DNA from: DASCNA01 sp036011305
Lineage (GTDB): Bacteria > Verrucomicrobiota > Lentisphaeria > Victivallales > GWF2-38-69
DNA: 45,542 nt
Assembly (NCBI GenBank): GCA_036011305.1
Contig: DASCNA010000056.1
Coordinates: forward strand, 1 to 45,542
Direction: 5' to 3'
Positions within the stretch are counted from its first letter, which is position 1; each line of letters starts with the position of its first letter. This document shows, piece after piece, positions 1 to 8,297 of this stretch. Both the position numbers and the translations under genes were made by a program. The notes under the pieces were generated by a model. The model did no database searches. It was not told the origin of the DNA and saw only the letters and a program-made list of their open reading frames with translations.

Positions 1-174
1 ACGGAGCCCGGTCACAAACTAATGCTGAAACATTTAAATAAAGAAGCTTATTTGAATCTAGGGTTACGCCTGGGAGAAGGTACAGGTGCTGCACTTATGA
101 TGCCATTAATAGACAGTGCCAGTGCCGTTTTGAATAATATGTTTACTCTTGAACAGGCTTTAGCAGTTAAATGA
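1..174 (+). CDS. cobT: Nicotinate-nucleotide-dimethylbenzimidazole phosphoribosyltransferase, C-terminal end (partial)
   Basis: The window opens inside this gene; frame 1 gives 57 residues ending in TGA at 172-174. The tail has the CobT C-terminal pattern: an S/T-E-P-G-H start, then L-x-L-R-L-G-E-G-T-G-A-A-L, then a closing helix with A-V-L-N-N-M. CobT makes alpha-ribazole phosphate from dimethylbenzimidazole and nicotinate mononucleotide, a step of cobalamin lower-ligand assembly in the cytoplasm. The E of the R-L-G-E-G-T-G motif is the family's conserved catalytic-region glutamate. The start and most of the enzyme lie outside the window, so its operon cannot be judged. A strong hairpin follows the stop. 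Confidence 0.85.
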   Translation, partial: TEPGHKLMLKHLNKEAYLNLGLRLGEGTGAALMMPLIDSASAVLNNMFTLEQALAVK

Positions 175-184
175 TTGATCATAT

Positions 185-220
185 ATATAAATGGATTCAC
201 TCTCATGAATCCATTTATAT
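185..220 (+). terminator. Hairpin after cobT
   Basis: A perfect 15-bp inverted repeat (185-199 with 206-220) with a 6-nt loop lies 10 nt after the cobT stop. There is only a weak T-rich tail, so it may act as a bidirectional end for cobT and for the convergent small gene at 246-437. Confidence 0.6.
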
Positions 221-245
221 TATCATGTGCTAATTAGTTCAGCAC

Positions 246-437
246 TCAAAAACAGCTATAGTTTGAAGGTATAGAAAAATCAGCAGTGTTAAAATAATAA
301 TTAAGCTCACTGTTTTTCTTCCAATTCATTTCTCTTGTATGCCTTATACAATTCTTCTCATCTATATCAGGAGATTCTAATAAAGCATTCACTTCCATTT
401 CCAAAATTTTCTGAAGTTCTGTTTTATTGTCTATCAT
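246..437 (-). CDS. Small hypothetical protein, 63 aa
   Basis: The protein is acidic in its first half (L-L-E-S-P-D-I-D-E-K), has two cysteines (one at the C-terminus) and has no signal peptide or membrane segment. I do not recognise a family. The case for a real gene is the start: reading the minus strand, an AAGGAG ribosome-binding site lies 7 nt before the ATG. It is convergent with cobT, with the 185-220 hairpin between them, and no neighbour suggests a role. Soluble cytoplasmic location is inferred only from the lack of export signals. Confidence 0.5.
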   Translation of the reverse strand: MIDNKTELQKILEMEVNALLESPDIDEKNCIRHTREMNWKKNSELNYYFNTADFSIPSNYSCF

Positions 438-1313
438 TACTTGCTCCTTCTTTTATTATTGCCAATACTTATCGTATTGGATTACCAATGAATTTAGGAG
501 GGCAAAAACAAAGATGCAATTTAAACTAATCTAATCTAACCAAATCCTAACAAACCTTAATATCTTAAAACCTTAAATCAGTCTTTTACCTACAAAATAT
601 GTAATAAAGCAATATCGGTTTATTCAGAAACACATATATTGTTGCATTCTGTTTCTTGAATTATCCAATTTATTTCTATACGGAAAAAGATATATTTTAT
701 CGATTTCCTGTATATAAATATCGATAATACTATTTATTTAATATGTACTTTATTAATAATCATATTACCCAGTTATTGTAAAATACATTGAAATAAAAGG
801 ATGGCTTTATATTGTCAGCAGAGAATAAATTTTAATAATTAATGAAAAATAAAGAAAATACCGTATGTGATGCTTATGCAGGAAAAACAATAATAATAGC
901 ATTATGCAATACATTAATAGATAACAATGCAAATTAACAGATTCTACAATAAATATATAAAAATATATCTATAAGTCATTTGAAATATTTTAAAAAAGCA
1001 TAATCTTTTGCATTCGTTTTTATAAATTCACTAAAATTCATTAATATCAGCTTGTTTGCAAAGATTAATGAAATAAACCAAGGAGTATCTAAGTACATGA
1101 TAAACTTGTTTACACTTAACTAAGTAGATATGTGTAAATAAAAAAAAGTTGAGTCAGGAACTTCATTTAGTTTAAGTACTTGGCTATAATATAATAATAT
1201 TGACATTAAGAATGCAGTACAATATATCACAATAATAAATTTATCAGAAAATAATAATTTTATAACTACTTTCTGATATATAAAGATCTAATCAAAATAT
1301 TAAGGAAATTAAA
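438..1313. other. Gene-poor upstream region of the kdp operon
   Basis: About 870 nt of very AT-rich DNA with no convincing gene. It contains a spaced 8-bp inverted repeat around an ATCGAT core (697-704 and 720-727), several very short open frames without good ribosome-binding sites, and a sigma70-like promoter near its right end. I saw no tRNA and no riboswitch consensus that I could recognise. Its length would allow a long 5' leader or regulator sites for kdp. Confidence 0.4.
1200..1228 (+). promoter_or_regulatory. Candidate sigma70 promoter for kdp
   Basis: A perfect TTGACA (-35) at 1200-1205 is followed after 17 nt by TATATC (-10, four of six matches) at 1223-1228, about 85 nt before kdpF. 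Spacing and position fit a promoter for the whole kdp operon. In such AT-rich DNA chance matches are common. Confidence 0.4.
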
Positions 1314-1400
1314 ATGGGTGAAATAATTATATCCGGTATAATAATGCTTGGTTTATTTATCTACATGCTTTATGCATTGCTATGCCCCGAGAAATTTTAA
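1314..1400 (+). CDS. kdpF: Potassium-transporting ATPase small subunit KdpF
   Basis: A 28-residue single-span membrane peptide directly before kdpA, with an AAGGAA-type ribosome-binding site upstream. KdpF is normally 25-30 residues: one hydrophobic helix ending in L-x-Y-A-L and a short acidic/aromatic tail. This frame shows L-F-I-Y-M-L-Y-A-L-L followed by C-P-E-K-F, a good match in size, composition and position. KdpF stabilises the KdpFABC complex in the inner membrane. The gap to kdpA is 37 nt. Confidence 0.85.
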   Translation: MGEIIISGIIMLGLFIYMLYALLCPEKF

Positions 1401-1437
1401 CAAATAGAAACTTCATAAATAATAATTAAAGGATATT

Positions 1438-3153
1438 ATGACAGCACTGGGAATTTTTAAAATAATTTTATTTGTTGTGATACTAATTTTGATTACTAAA
1501 CCTTTGGGTATCTATATCAAAAAAGTAGTATCAAGAGAAAAAACATTTTTAGACAGATTACTGGTACCGATTGAAAAATCAATTTATAAAATTTGTTTCA
1601 TTGATTCTGAAACAGAACAGAATTGGAAACAATATACAGTAAGTCTTTTACTGTTCAGTTTATTTGGAATAATATTAACTATATCTATCCAAATGCTGCA
1701 GTATTATTTACCTATGAATCCTGAACACTTAAAAGGCACACCTTTTATTTTAAGTCTGAATACAGCCATCAGCTTTGTTACAAATACAAACTGGCAGGCA
1801 TATGCAGGAGAGAGTACTTTAAGCTATACTTCACAAGTCGTAGCTTTGTCATTCCAACAGTTTGTTTCAGCTGCAACAGGTATTGCAGTTGTAATAGCTT
1901 TAACAAGGGCTTTTGCTAGAAAAAAAACGGAATATCTTGGTAATTTCTGGGTTGATTTAACAAGAATATCTCTCTGGATACTATTCCCTCTATGTATAAT
2001 CATAGCCCTGTTTTATGTATCTCAGGGTGTTCCACAAAATATCAGTGCATATATAACAGCACATACTATCGATGCAGGAAAACAGATTCTCCCGCAAGGA
2101 CCAATAGCTTCTTTTGAGGCAATTAAATCACTAGGAACAAACGGTGGAGGATTTTTAGGCGCTAACTCAATGCATCCATACGAAAATCCAAACGGACTTA
2201 CAAATTTTGTTCAGGTACTAACGATTTTTGCAATTGGTGTAGCTTTAACATATACATTCGGATTGATGGTTAAATCTAAAAAACAGGGATGGACAATTTT
2301 AATTGCAATGCTTGTAATGTTTCTGTTTTTCACTACTTCAATGTACTATTTTGAATCTCAGGGCAACCCTAGGATAAATAAAGCTGATCATATTGAATCT
2401 GTAGGTTCTGTAGCAAAATACGGACAGAATATGGAGGGCAAGGAGACAAGATTCGGCATAGCAGACTCAGTACTTTATGCTTCTGTGACTACAAGTGCTT
2501 CTGACGGTGGAGTCAATGCACAAATGGAAACTCTTAATCCTATGTCAGGTGGAATTGCAATGTTCAACATGGCAATCGGTGAACTGATTGTAGGCGGCGT
2601 AGGAACAGGTTTGTATAACATGCTGATTATGGTTATTCTCACAGTATTTATCGCCGGATTAATGGTCGGCCGATCGCCGGAGTTTCTCGGTAAAAAGATA
2701 GGAATACATGAGATGAAGTGGGCTATAGTAGCAGTACTTATATCTCCGTTCTGCGTGCTGTTTTTTACTGCTCTAACATGTTTTGTGCCAAGCTTATATA
2801 ATGGTGTTACAGCCTCGCTGGGGCCGCATGGTTTCAGCCGATTACTATATGCATTTATCTCGGCTTCAAACAATAACGGAAGTGCTTTTAACTTCATTAC
2901 TAATACAGATTATTTCAACCTGGCAACAGGAACATGCATGTTATTGGGCCGTTTTGTATCAATAGCAGCAATAATGGCAGTTGCAGGTTCCATTGCAAAA
3001 AAGAAAATCACACCGGCAAGTTCAGGTACATTTCCGACCACGGGTGTTCTTTTTATCGTAATGCTGATAGTCTGTATTCTGATTGTCGGCGGTTTGAACT
3101 TTTTCCCGGCTTTAGCATTAGGTCCAATTACTGAACACTTAATGTTATTTTAA
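1438..3153 (+). CDS. kdpA: Potassium-transporting ATPase, potassium-binding subunit KdpA
   Basis: This 571-residue polytopic inner-membrane protein has the usual KdpA length (about 560) and is the channel-like subunit that binds and passes K+ in the KdpFABC pump. Visible KdpA signatures include N-T-A-I-S-F-V-T-N-T-N-W-Q near residue 105 (first selectivity-filter region), the S-L-G-T-N-G-G-G-F-L-G-A-N-S segment near residue 230, T-S-A-S-D-G-G near 350 and S-A-S-N-N-N-G-S-A-F near 475. These are the four pore-loop regions of the superfamily of K+ transporters. It is followed 40 nt later by kdpB. The whole operon is intact and shows no unusual composition. Confidence 0.97.
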   Translation: MTALGIFKIILFVVILILITKPLGIYIKKVVSREKTFLDRLLVPIEKSIYKICFIDSETEQNWKQYTVSLLLFSLFGIILTISIQMLQYYLPMNPEHLKGTPFILSLNTAISFVTNTNWQAYAGESTLSYTSQVVALSFQQFVSAATGIAVVIALTRAFARKKTEYLGNFWVDLTRISLWILFPLCIIIALFYVSQGVPQNISAYITAHTIDAGKQILPQGPIASFEAIKSLGTNGGGFLGANSMHPYENPNGLTNFVQVLTIFAIGVALTYTFGLMVKSKKQGWTILIAMLVMFLFFTTSMYYFESQGNPRINKADHIESVGSVAKYGQNMEGKETRFGIADSVLYASVTTSASDGGVNAQMETLNPMSGGIAMFNMAIGELIVGGVGTGLYNMLIMVILTVFIAGLMVGRSPEFLGKKIGIHEMKWAIVAVLISPFCVLFFTALTCFVPSLYNGVTASLGPHGFSRLLYAFISASNNNGSAFNFITNTDYFNLATGTCMLLGRFVSIAAIMAVAGSIAKKKITPASSGTFPTTGVLFIVMLIVCILIVGGLNFFPALALGPITEHLMLF

Positions 3154-3193
3154 TCCGGCTGTAAATTCTATTCAATAATTTAGGAAATATATT

Positions 3194-5254
3194 ATGTCTA
3201 AGGATAAATTAGAAAAAAAATCATTATTTAGTCCAGAGTTGCTGAAAACAGCAATTCTGGATGCATTTAAAAAGTTACATCCTATGCAGCTTTTTAGATG
3301 CAATCCGGTAATGTTTACGGTTGAAATTATATCTATATTCAGCTCTGTTATTTTTATAATAAGTTTATTTAAACCGGCAAATGAACCTTCATCATTTCTT
3401 GGTCAAATCGCTTTATGGCTGTGGTTCACCGTATTATTTGCCAACTTTTCAGAAGCTATTGCAGAAGGGAAAGGAAAAGCACAGGCTAATTCACTAAGGC
3501 AGGCTAAAAGCGACCTTAAAGCCAAATTGCTTAAAGATGTAAATTCTAAAGATTATACTTTAGTGGATCCTTCTCAGCTTCAGATAGGTTCGATTGTCAT
3601 AGCAGAAACAAATGATCTAATACCAGCCGACGGTGATGTTATTGACGGTATGGCTTCTATAGATGAATCGGCTATAACAGGAGAGTCAGAACCTGTAATA
3701 AGAGAAAGCGGAGGTGACAGATGCGCTGTTACAGCCGGCACAAGAGTCATTTCTGACTGCGTTAAAATTAAAGTTACATCAGCTTTCGGCGACACTTTTA
3801 TAGATAAAATGATTAAGCTGGTAGAAGGAGCTCAGAGAAAGAAAACTCCTAATGAACTAGCTTTAAATACACTTTTATTCGGCTTTACTTTAATATTTAT
3901 TGTTGTGTGCTGCTCTATAGAAGGTTTTGCCTTTTTTACAAGTAATCATATTCCAGTAGTGCTGATACTCGTACTGTTTATTACCTTGATCCCGACAACT
4001 ATAGCAGGATTGTTATCAGCTATAGGTATTTCAGGAATGGACAGGCTTCTTCATGCTAATATTCTGGCCAAATCAGGACGTGCAGTTGAAGCAGCCGGCG
4101 ATATTGATACTTTACTGCTTGATAAAACAGGAACCATTACTATCGGTAATAGATTTGCGACTGAATTTATACCTGTACCGGGAGTAGATATTTCTGAACT
4201 TACCGAAGCTGCTTTGCTGTCTTCACTTAGCGATGAGACGCCTGAAGGAAGATCTATAATTACACTTGCACAAGACAAGTATAATGTTACATCTGAAAAA
4301 TATTCTGATATAAAAGCTGAATTTATACCTTTTTCTGCACATACAAGAATAAGTGGTATTAATGTTGATAAGGATGAAATAAGAAAAGGTGCTGTTGCAT
4401 CTGTGAAAGAACTTATTACACAGAATAATAATCCTATTCCAAATGAACTGGATCAAGCTGTTAATGATATAGCAATGAAAGGCGGAACACCTTTAGCTGT
4501 ATCGAAGAACAATAAAGCTCTGGGTGTTATTCACCTTAAAGATATAATAAAACCTGGAATTAAAGAAAAATTTGTAGAGCTCAGAAAAATGGGCATAAAA
4601 ACAGTAATGATAACCGGAGATAATGAACTGACTGCAGCAGCTATAGCCGCAGAAGCCGGTGTTGACGATTACATTTCCCAGGCTAACCCAGAGCAGAAAC
4701 TTGAATACATAAGAAAAGAACAGGCTGAAGGTAAAATGGTTGCTATGTGCGGAGACGGGACAAATGATGCTCCTGCACTAGCACAATCTGATGTTGGTGT
4801 AGCCATGGCTACAGGTACAACTGCCTGTCGTGAAGCCGGAAATATGATAGATCTGGATTCAGACCCTACCAAACTGATAGAAGTGGTAAAAATCGGTAAA
4901 CAGCTGTTGATGACAAGAGGATCATTAACTACTTTTAGTATTACAAATGACATAGCAAAATATTTTGCTATAATTCCGGCTTTGTTTGCTGCATCCTATC
5001 CTGTACTACAGGCATTGAATATCATGCATCTTCATTCACCTCAGAGTGCAATTCTGTCAGCTATAATATTCAATGCATTAGTAATTATATGTTTAGTTCC
5101 GATGGCACTCAAAGGGGTCAAATATCGTCCTGTATCAGCAGCATCAGCTCTTAAAAGAAATTTAATATATTTCGGTCTGGGCGGGATTATCGTTCCCTTT
5201 ATATCTATCAAGCTGATTGATATCTGTGTTTTTTATTTAGGACTAGTGAAATAG
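3194..5254 (+). CDS. kdpB: Potassium-transporting P-type ATPase, ATP-binding subunit KdpB
   Basis: A 686-residue P-type ATPase (family length about 680) that supplies the energy-coupling part of KdpFABC. Visible motifs: actuator-domain T-G-E-S near residue 158; D-K-T-G-T with the phosphorylated aspartate at residue 310; a nucleotide-binding domain; and G-D-G-T-N-D-A-P-A-L near residue 520 in the hinge. The actuator segment S-A-I-T-G-E-S-E-P-V keeps the serine that is phosphorylated to switch KdpB off in E. coli, so the same inhibition may occur here (inference). Hydrophobic segments flank the actuator and follow the P domain. The gene lies between kdpA and kdpC. Confidence 0.97.
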   Translation: MSKDKLEKKSLFSPELLKTAILDAFKKLHPMQLFRCNPVMFTVEIISIFSSVIFIISLFKPANEPSSFLGQIALWLWFTVLFANFSEAIAEGKGKAQANSLRQAKSDLKAKLLKDVNSKDYTLVDPSQLQIGSIVIAETNDLIPADGDVIDGMASIDESAITGESEPVIRESGGDRCAVTAGTRVISDCVKIKVTSAFGDTFIDKMIKLVEGAQRKKTPNELALNTLLFGFTLIFIVVCCSIEGFAFFTSNHIPVVLILVLFITLIPTTIAGLLSAIGISGMDRLLHANILAKSGRAVEAAGDIDTLLLDKTGTITIGNRFATEFIPVPGVDISELTEAALLSSLSDETPEGRSIITLAQDKYNVTSEKYSDIKAEFIPFSAHTRISGINVDKDEIRKGAVASVKELITQNNNPIPNELDQAVNDIAMKGGTPLAVSKNNKALGVIHLKDIIKPGIKEKFVELRKMGIKTVMITGDNELTAAAIAAEAGVDDYISQANPEQKLEYIRKEQAEGKMVAMCGDGTNDAPALAQSDVGVAMATGTTACREAGNMIDLDSDPTKLIEVVKIGKQLLMTRGSLTTFSITNDIAKYFAIIPALFAASYPVLQALNIMHLHSPQSAILSAIIFNALVIICLVPMALKGVKYRPVSAASALKRNLIYFGLGGIIVPFISIKLIDICVFYLGLVK

Positions 5255-5264
5255 AGGTATAAAA

Positions 5265-5843
5265 ATGAAAAATCAATTTTTAAAACAAATAGTTAATTCA
5301 ATAGCTATATTAATAGTATTGACCGTTATACTTGGTATAATTTATCCATTTATTGTAATGGGCTTAGGTCAACTGTTTTTCTCACATCAGGCTAACGGCA
5401 GTTTAATAACCCAGGATGGAAAGATTATCGGATCCTCCCTTGTACAGCAGAAGTTTACAAGCGAAAAATATTTTCACGGAAGACCTGCGATAGTTGATTA
5501 CACAGACACGCCAACAAGTAAAGTTCTATTGCAAAGAATAAAAAATAGAATTAAAACTGATCAGAAACAGGATATGCATAGAGGAGAATATGTTCCTATA
5601 GATTTAATAACTGACTCAGGAAGCGGAGTTGATCCAGATATAACACCGGCAGCAGCATTTTTCCAAGCAAAAAGAATAGCAAGTGAAAATAACATCCCTG
5701 TCAACAATATTAATATTTTAATAAATGGAAATATTAAAGGAAGAGTATGGGGTATATTTGGACAAAAGACGGTTAACGTATTAAAACTGAATCTCGCTTT
5801 GAACTCTTATATTAAAACACATAAAAGTAATAGCTCATGGTAG
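5265..5843 (+). CDS. kdpC: Potassium-transporting ATPase subunit KdpC
   Basis: A 192-residue protein with one N-terminal membrane helix (about residues 10-35) and a periplasmic domain. KdpC typically starts with such an anchor, then an N-G-S-L segment, then F-x-G-R-P, and further on D-L-I-T-x-S-G-S-G-V-D-P-D-I-T-P-A-A-A, all of which are present here. It assists assembly and K+ access in the KdpFABC complex. A GAGGT ribosome-binding site precedes the ATG by 6 nt. Its 3' end overlaps the start of kdpD by 7 nt, implying coupled translation. Confidence 0.96.
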   Translation: MKNQFLKQIVNSIAILIVLTVILGIIYPFIVMGLGQLFFSHQANGSLITQDGKIIGSSLVQQKFTSEKYFHGRPAIVDYTDTPTSKVLLQRIKNRIKTDQKQDMHRGEYVPIDLITDSGSGVDPDITPAAAFFQAKRIASENNIPVNNINILINGNIKGRVWGIFGQKTVNVLKLNLALNSYIKTHKSNSSW

Positions 5844-7855
5844 ATTCCTGTAATCTAGAAAATGAAGACAGACCTGATCCGGATACACTTTTATCTGCTA
5901 TTAAGCATGATAAAGACAGTTATTCCGGAAAAGGTAAACTAAAGATATTTCTTGGTGCAGCTCCGGGTGTAGGCAAAACTTTTGCCATGCTCGAAGCAGC
6001 GCATCATGCAATTGAAAACGGTATTAATACTACTGTTGGCATTGTCGTAACGCACGGTCGCCTTGAAACTGAAGAATTACTTGAAGGTCTTCATCTTACA
6101 CAAAGAAAACAAATCACTTATAAAGGCAAAAGATTCTGGGAACTTAATACAGAAAGAATAATTAAAGAAAAACCGGAATTAGTTATAGTTGATGAGCTTG
6201 CTCATAGGAACACTCCGGGGTCTGCAAATAATAAAAGATATCAGGATATTTTAAACATTCTTGATGCCGGTATAGATGTATATACTGCTGTTAATATTCA
6301 GCATCTTGAAAATTTGAAAGATGAAATAATAAAAATAACCGGAATAAATGTAAAAGAAACAGTACCTGATTCTATTTTTGAACTGGCAGATGAAACTGTA
6401 GTCATAGACATAACACCGGTTGAATTACTGGAAAGGTTAAAAGAGGGCAAAGTATATATTCCCAAGGAAGCCTCAAGAGCCTTGAATAACTATTTTACTG
6501 AAACTAATATTTCCGCACTGCGCGCTCTTGCCATGCAGGCCGCAGCAAAAAGTATCAGCAAACGAGTTATTTCATATAAGCAGATACACGGAATAACTGA
6601 ACCATGGGCTGTGGTTGAAAAAACATTAGTATGTATAACTGACAGCAGTTTTACTCCAAACCTTATCAGATCAGCTAAAAGGCTTACAACAAAAGATAAT
6701 TCTCAGCTAATTGCAATTAATATAGAAACACCTTTAAGATCTTTATCAAAACAAAGCATTAAGCGTATTTCAAATTATAAGAGATATGCTGAATATATGG
6801 GTGCGGAAGTGGTTACATTATCTTCTACACACATAGCTAAAACAATTCTCAAATATTCCAGAAATTATAACATAACAAATATAGTTCTGAGTAAATCAGT
6901 TAATTCAAGATTATATGATTTTCTCATTGGATCTGTAGTAAATGACATTATTAGAAACAGCGGTCAAATCAACATTCACGTACTAAGTGAACGCCCGAGA
7001 GAAGACAGGACTCATGTCAGTTTGCGAATGCTCAATAAATTTATTTTCAAACAGGATAATAAATTTTCACTAAATAAATTGTATATTCCAATTTTGTTAA
7101 CGGCAATAGCAGGAGCAATATTGTATTTTTTAAAAGTAAGATTTGATACTGATAATTCTACAGTTGCCTTAATTCTACTTCTAACTGTAATCTATTCCGC
7201 ATACAGATACGGCTTTTATACTTCTCTTATATCAACCCTGATCGGTTGTTTAGCCTATGGCTACATTTTTGTAAAACCGTATTTTGAATTTTCCATGTAT
7301 AAAACTAATGCGGTAATTGCGCTGGTTGTTTTTATAATTGTTTCGTATATAATTTCAAGGCTTACATATATTCTAAAACTGCAGGTCAAAAAAACCTCTA
7401 TTAGAGAAAATAGAACTACCTCTCTTTTTAACTATTCCAAACAAATTGCCAATGTTACTGAACTCAGCACCTTATATAAAGTTGCATCAGGAAACTTAAA
7501 AATAACTTTAGATATGGATAATGCTCTATATATACCTACAGAAAATAGAATAAAGTTGAAAGCTAGCTCTCCTGAGATATCAGGCTTAGGCAATAAAGAA
7601 AAAGCTTCTTTAAACTGGACGTGGCGCAATAACAGAACCAGCGGTTGCGGCACAGATACTATGTCTACATCTTCATGGTTTTTTTATCCTCTGAAATCAG
7701 CGGATGTTAAAATTGGAGTTCTGGGCTTAAAACTTACTAATAAATCTCAGTTTTTTGACCCTGAAGAGTATGATTTCTTCCAATCATTAGCAGATCAGAC
7801 AGCTATTGCCATAGACAGACTGCAACTTATTTCAGACAAATATAAAACAAAATAA
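5837..7855 (+). CDS. kdpD: KdpD sensor protein lacking the histidine-kinase module
   Basis: The 672-residue product has the KdpD N-terminal ATPase-like domain with Walker A G-A-A-P-G-V-G-K-T at residues 40-48 and V-I-V-D-E-L-A-H-R-N at 116-125, then a universal-stress-protein-like domain (about 250-390). Next come a DUF4118 block of four membrane helices (about 415-520) and a GAF-like domain (about 535-668). It then stops. E. coli KdpD is 894 residues, so the whole HisKA/HATPase part is absent, and no kdpE or separate kinase fragment follows. In other bacteria the stress-protein domain can bind cyclic di-AMP, and truncated KdpD forms are known. Here the protein more likely regulates Kdp or partners with another kinase by protein contact (inference). 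It overlaps kdpC. Confidence 0.93.
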   Translation: MVDSCNLENEDRPDPDTLLSAIKHDKDSYSGKGKLKIFLGAAPGVGKTFAMLEAAHHAIENGINTTVGIVVTHGRLETEELLEGLHLTQRKQITYKGKRFWELNTERIIKEKPELVIVDELAHRNTPGSANNKRYQDILNILDAGIDVYTAVNIQHLENLKDEIIKITGINVKETVPDSIFELADETVVIDITPVELLERLKEGKVYIPKEASRALNNYFTETNISALRALAMQAAAKSISKRVISYKQIHGITEPWAVVEKTLVCITDSSFTPNLIRSAKRLTTKDNSQLIAINIETPLRSLSKQSIKRISNYKRYAEYMGAEVVTLSSTHIAKTILKYSRNYNITNIVLSKSVNSRLYDFLIGSVVNDIIRNSGQINIHVLSERPREDRTHVSLRMLNKFIFKQDNKFSLNKLYIPILLTAIAGAILYFLKVRFDTDNSTVALILLLTVIYSAYRYGFYTSLISTLIGCLAYGYIFVKPYFEFSMYKTNAVIALVVFIIVSYIISRLTYILKLQVKKTSIRENRTTSLFNYSKQIANVTELSTLYKVASGNLKITLDMDNALYIPTENRIKLKASSPEISGLGNKEKASLNWTWRNNRTSGCGTDTMSTSSWFFYPLKSADVKIGVLGLKLTNKSQFFDPEEYDFFQSLADQTAIAIDRLQLISDKYKTK

Positions 7856-7935
7856 AATTTGACTTTATCCCATATATAATTTATCCTTGTCATATACTCG
7901 AAATATAATTATTAATTAGCAGAAGGATTATAAAA

Positions 7936-8154
7936 ATGCCTGAGAAATATATGCTCTGTCCTAAATGCGGTTTTCATAGATTTTATGTAAAAGATGAAGA
8001 AGGAAAACAGATATATTTTCATGTTGATTTTGATAAAAAACCATTTCCCACAAAACAGTCTAATGCAGATTTGACAGGTTTAGATCTTTCAGAAATCCAC
8101 TGTTCTGCATGCTCCTGGTCAGGAAGACCGGAAAGGCTTATAAAATACCTGTAA
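7936..8154 (+). CDS. Small zinc-ribbon protein, 72 aa
   Basis: Two C-x2-C pairs (C-P-K-C near residue 8 and C-S-A-C near residue 56) frame the protein and should bind one zinc ion; the linker is rich in charged and aromatic residues. No catalytic domain fits in this length. An AGAAGGA ribosome-binding site lies before the ATG. It stands alone, 80 nt after kdpD and 143 nt before the FUSC genes, in the same direction. I do not recognise a named family. Nucleic-acid or protein binding is the usual role of such ribbons, but nothing here specifies it. Confidence 0.65.
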   Translation: MPEKYMLCPKCGFHRFYVKDEEGKQIYFHVDFDKKPFPTKQSNADLTGLDLSEIHCSACSWSGRPERLIKYL

Positions 8155-8297
8155 GGTCACTGTTAATTGTTAATGATATAAAACTAATAATTGATAAACA
8201 TTTCTACATCAGTACTACTGATAAATTATTGTATTTACAATATAATCATAGCTAAGAATAGGTAAAAATTTATATTAATACCTATATTTAGTTATAT

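Noticed and set aside
842..937. 31-codon frame upstream of kdpF
   Set aside because: It lacks a ribosome-binding site and its composition matches the surrounding AT-rich gap.
1098..1124. Eight-codon frame after AAGGAG as a leader peptide
   Set aside because: The spacing of about 12 nt is too long and there is no attenuator-like structure or codon run.
2475..2897. 140-codon minus-strand frame inside kdpA
   Set aside because: It is a shadow of the clear kdpA coding frame, with no start signal.
7856..8297. Displaced KdpD kinase domain
   Set aside because: I looked for H-E-x-R/N-P and N-box patterns in other frames and found none; only the zinc-ribbon gene is present.
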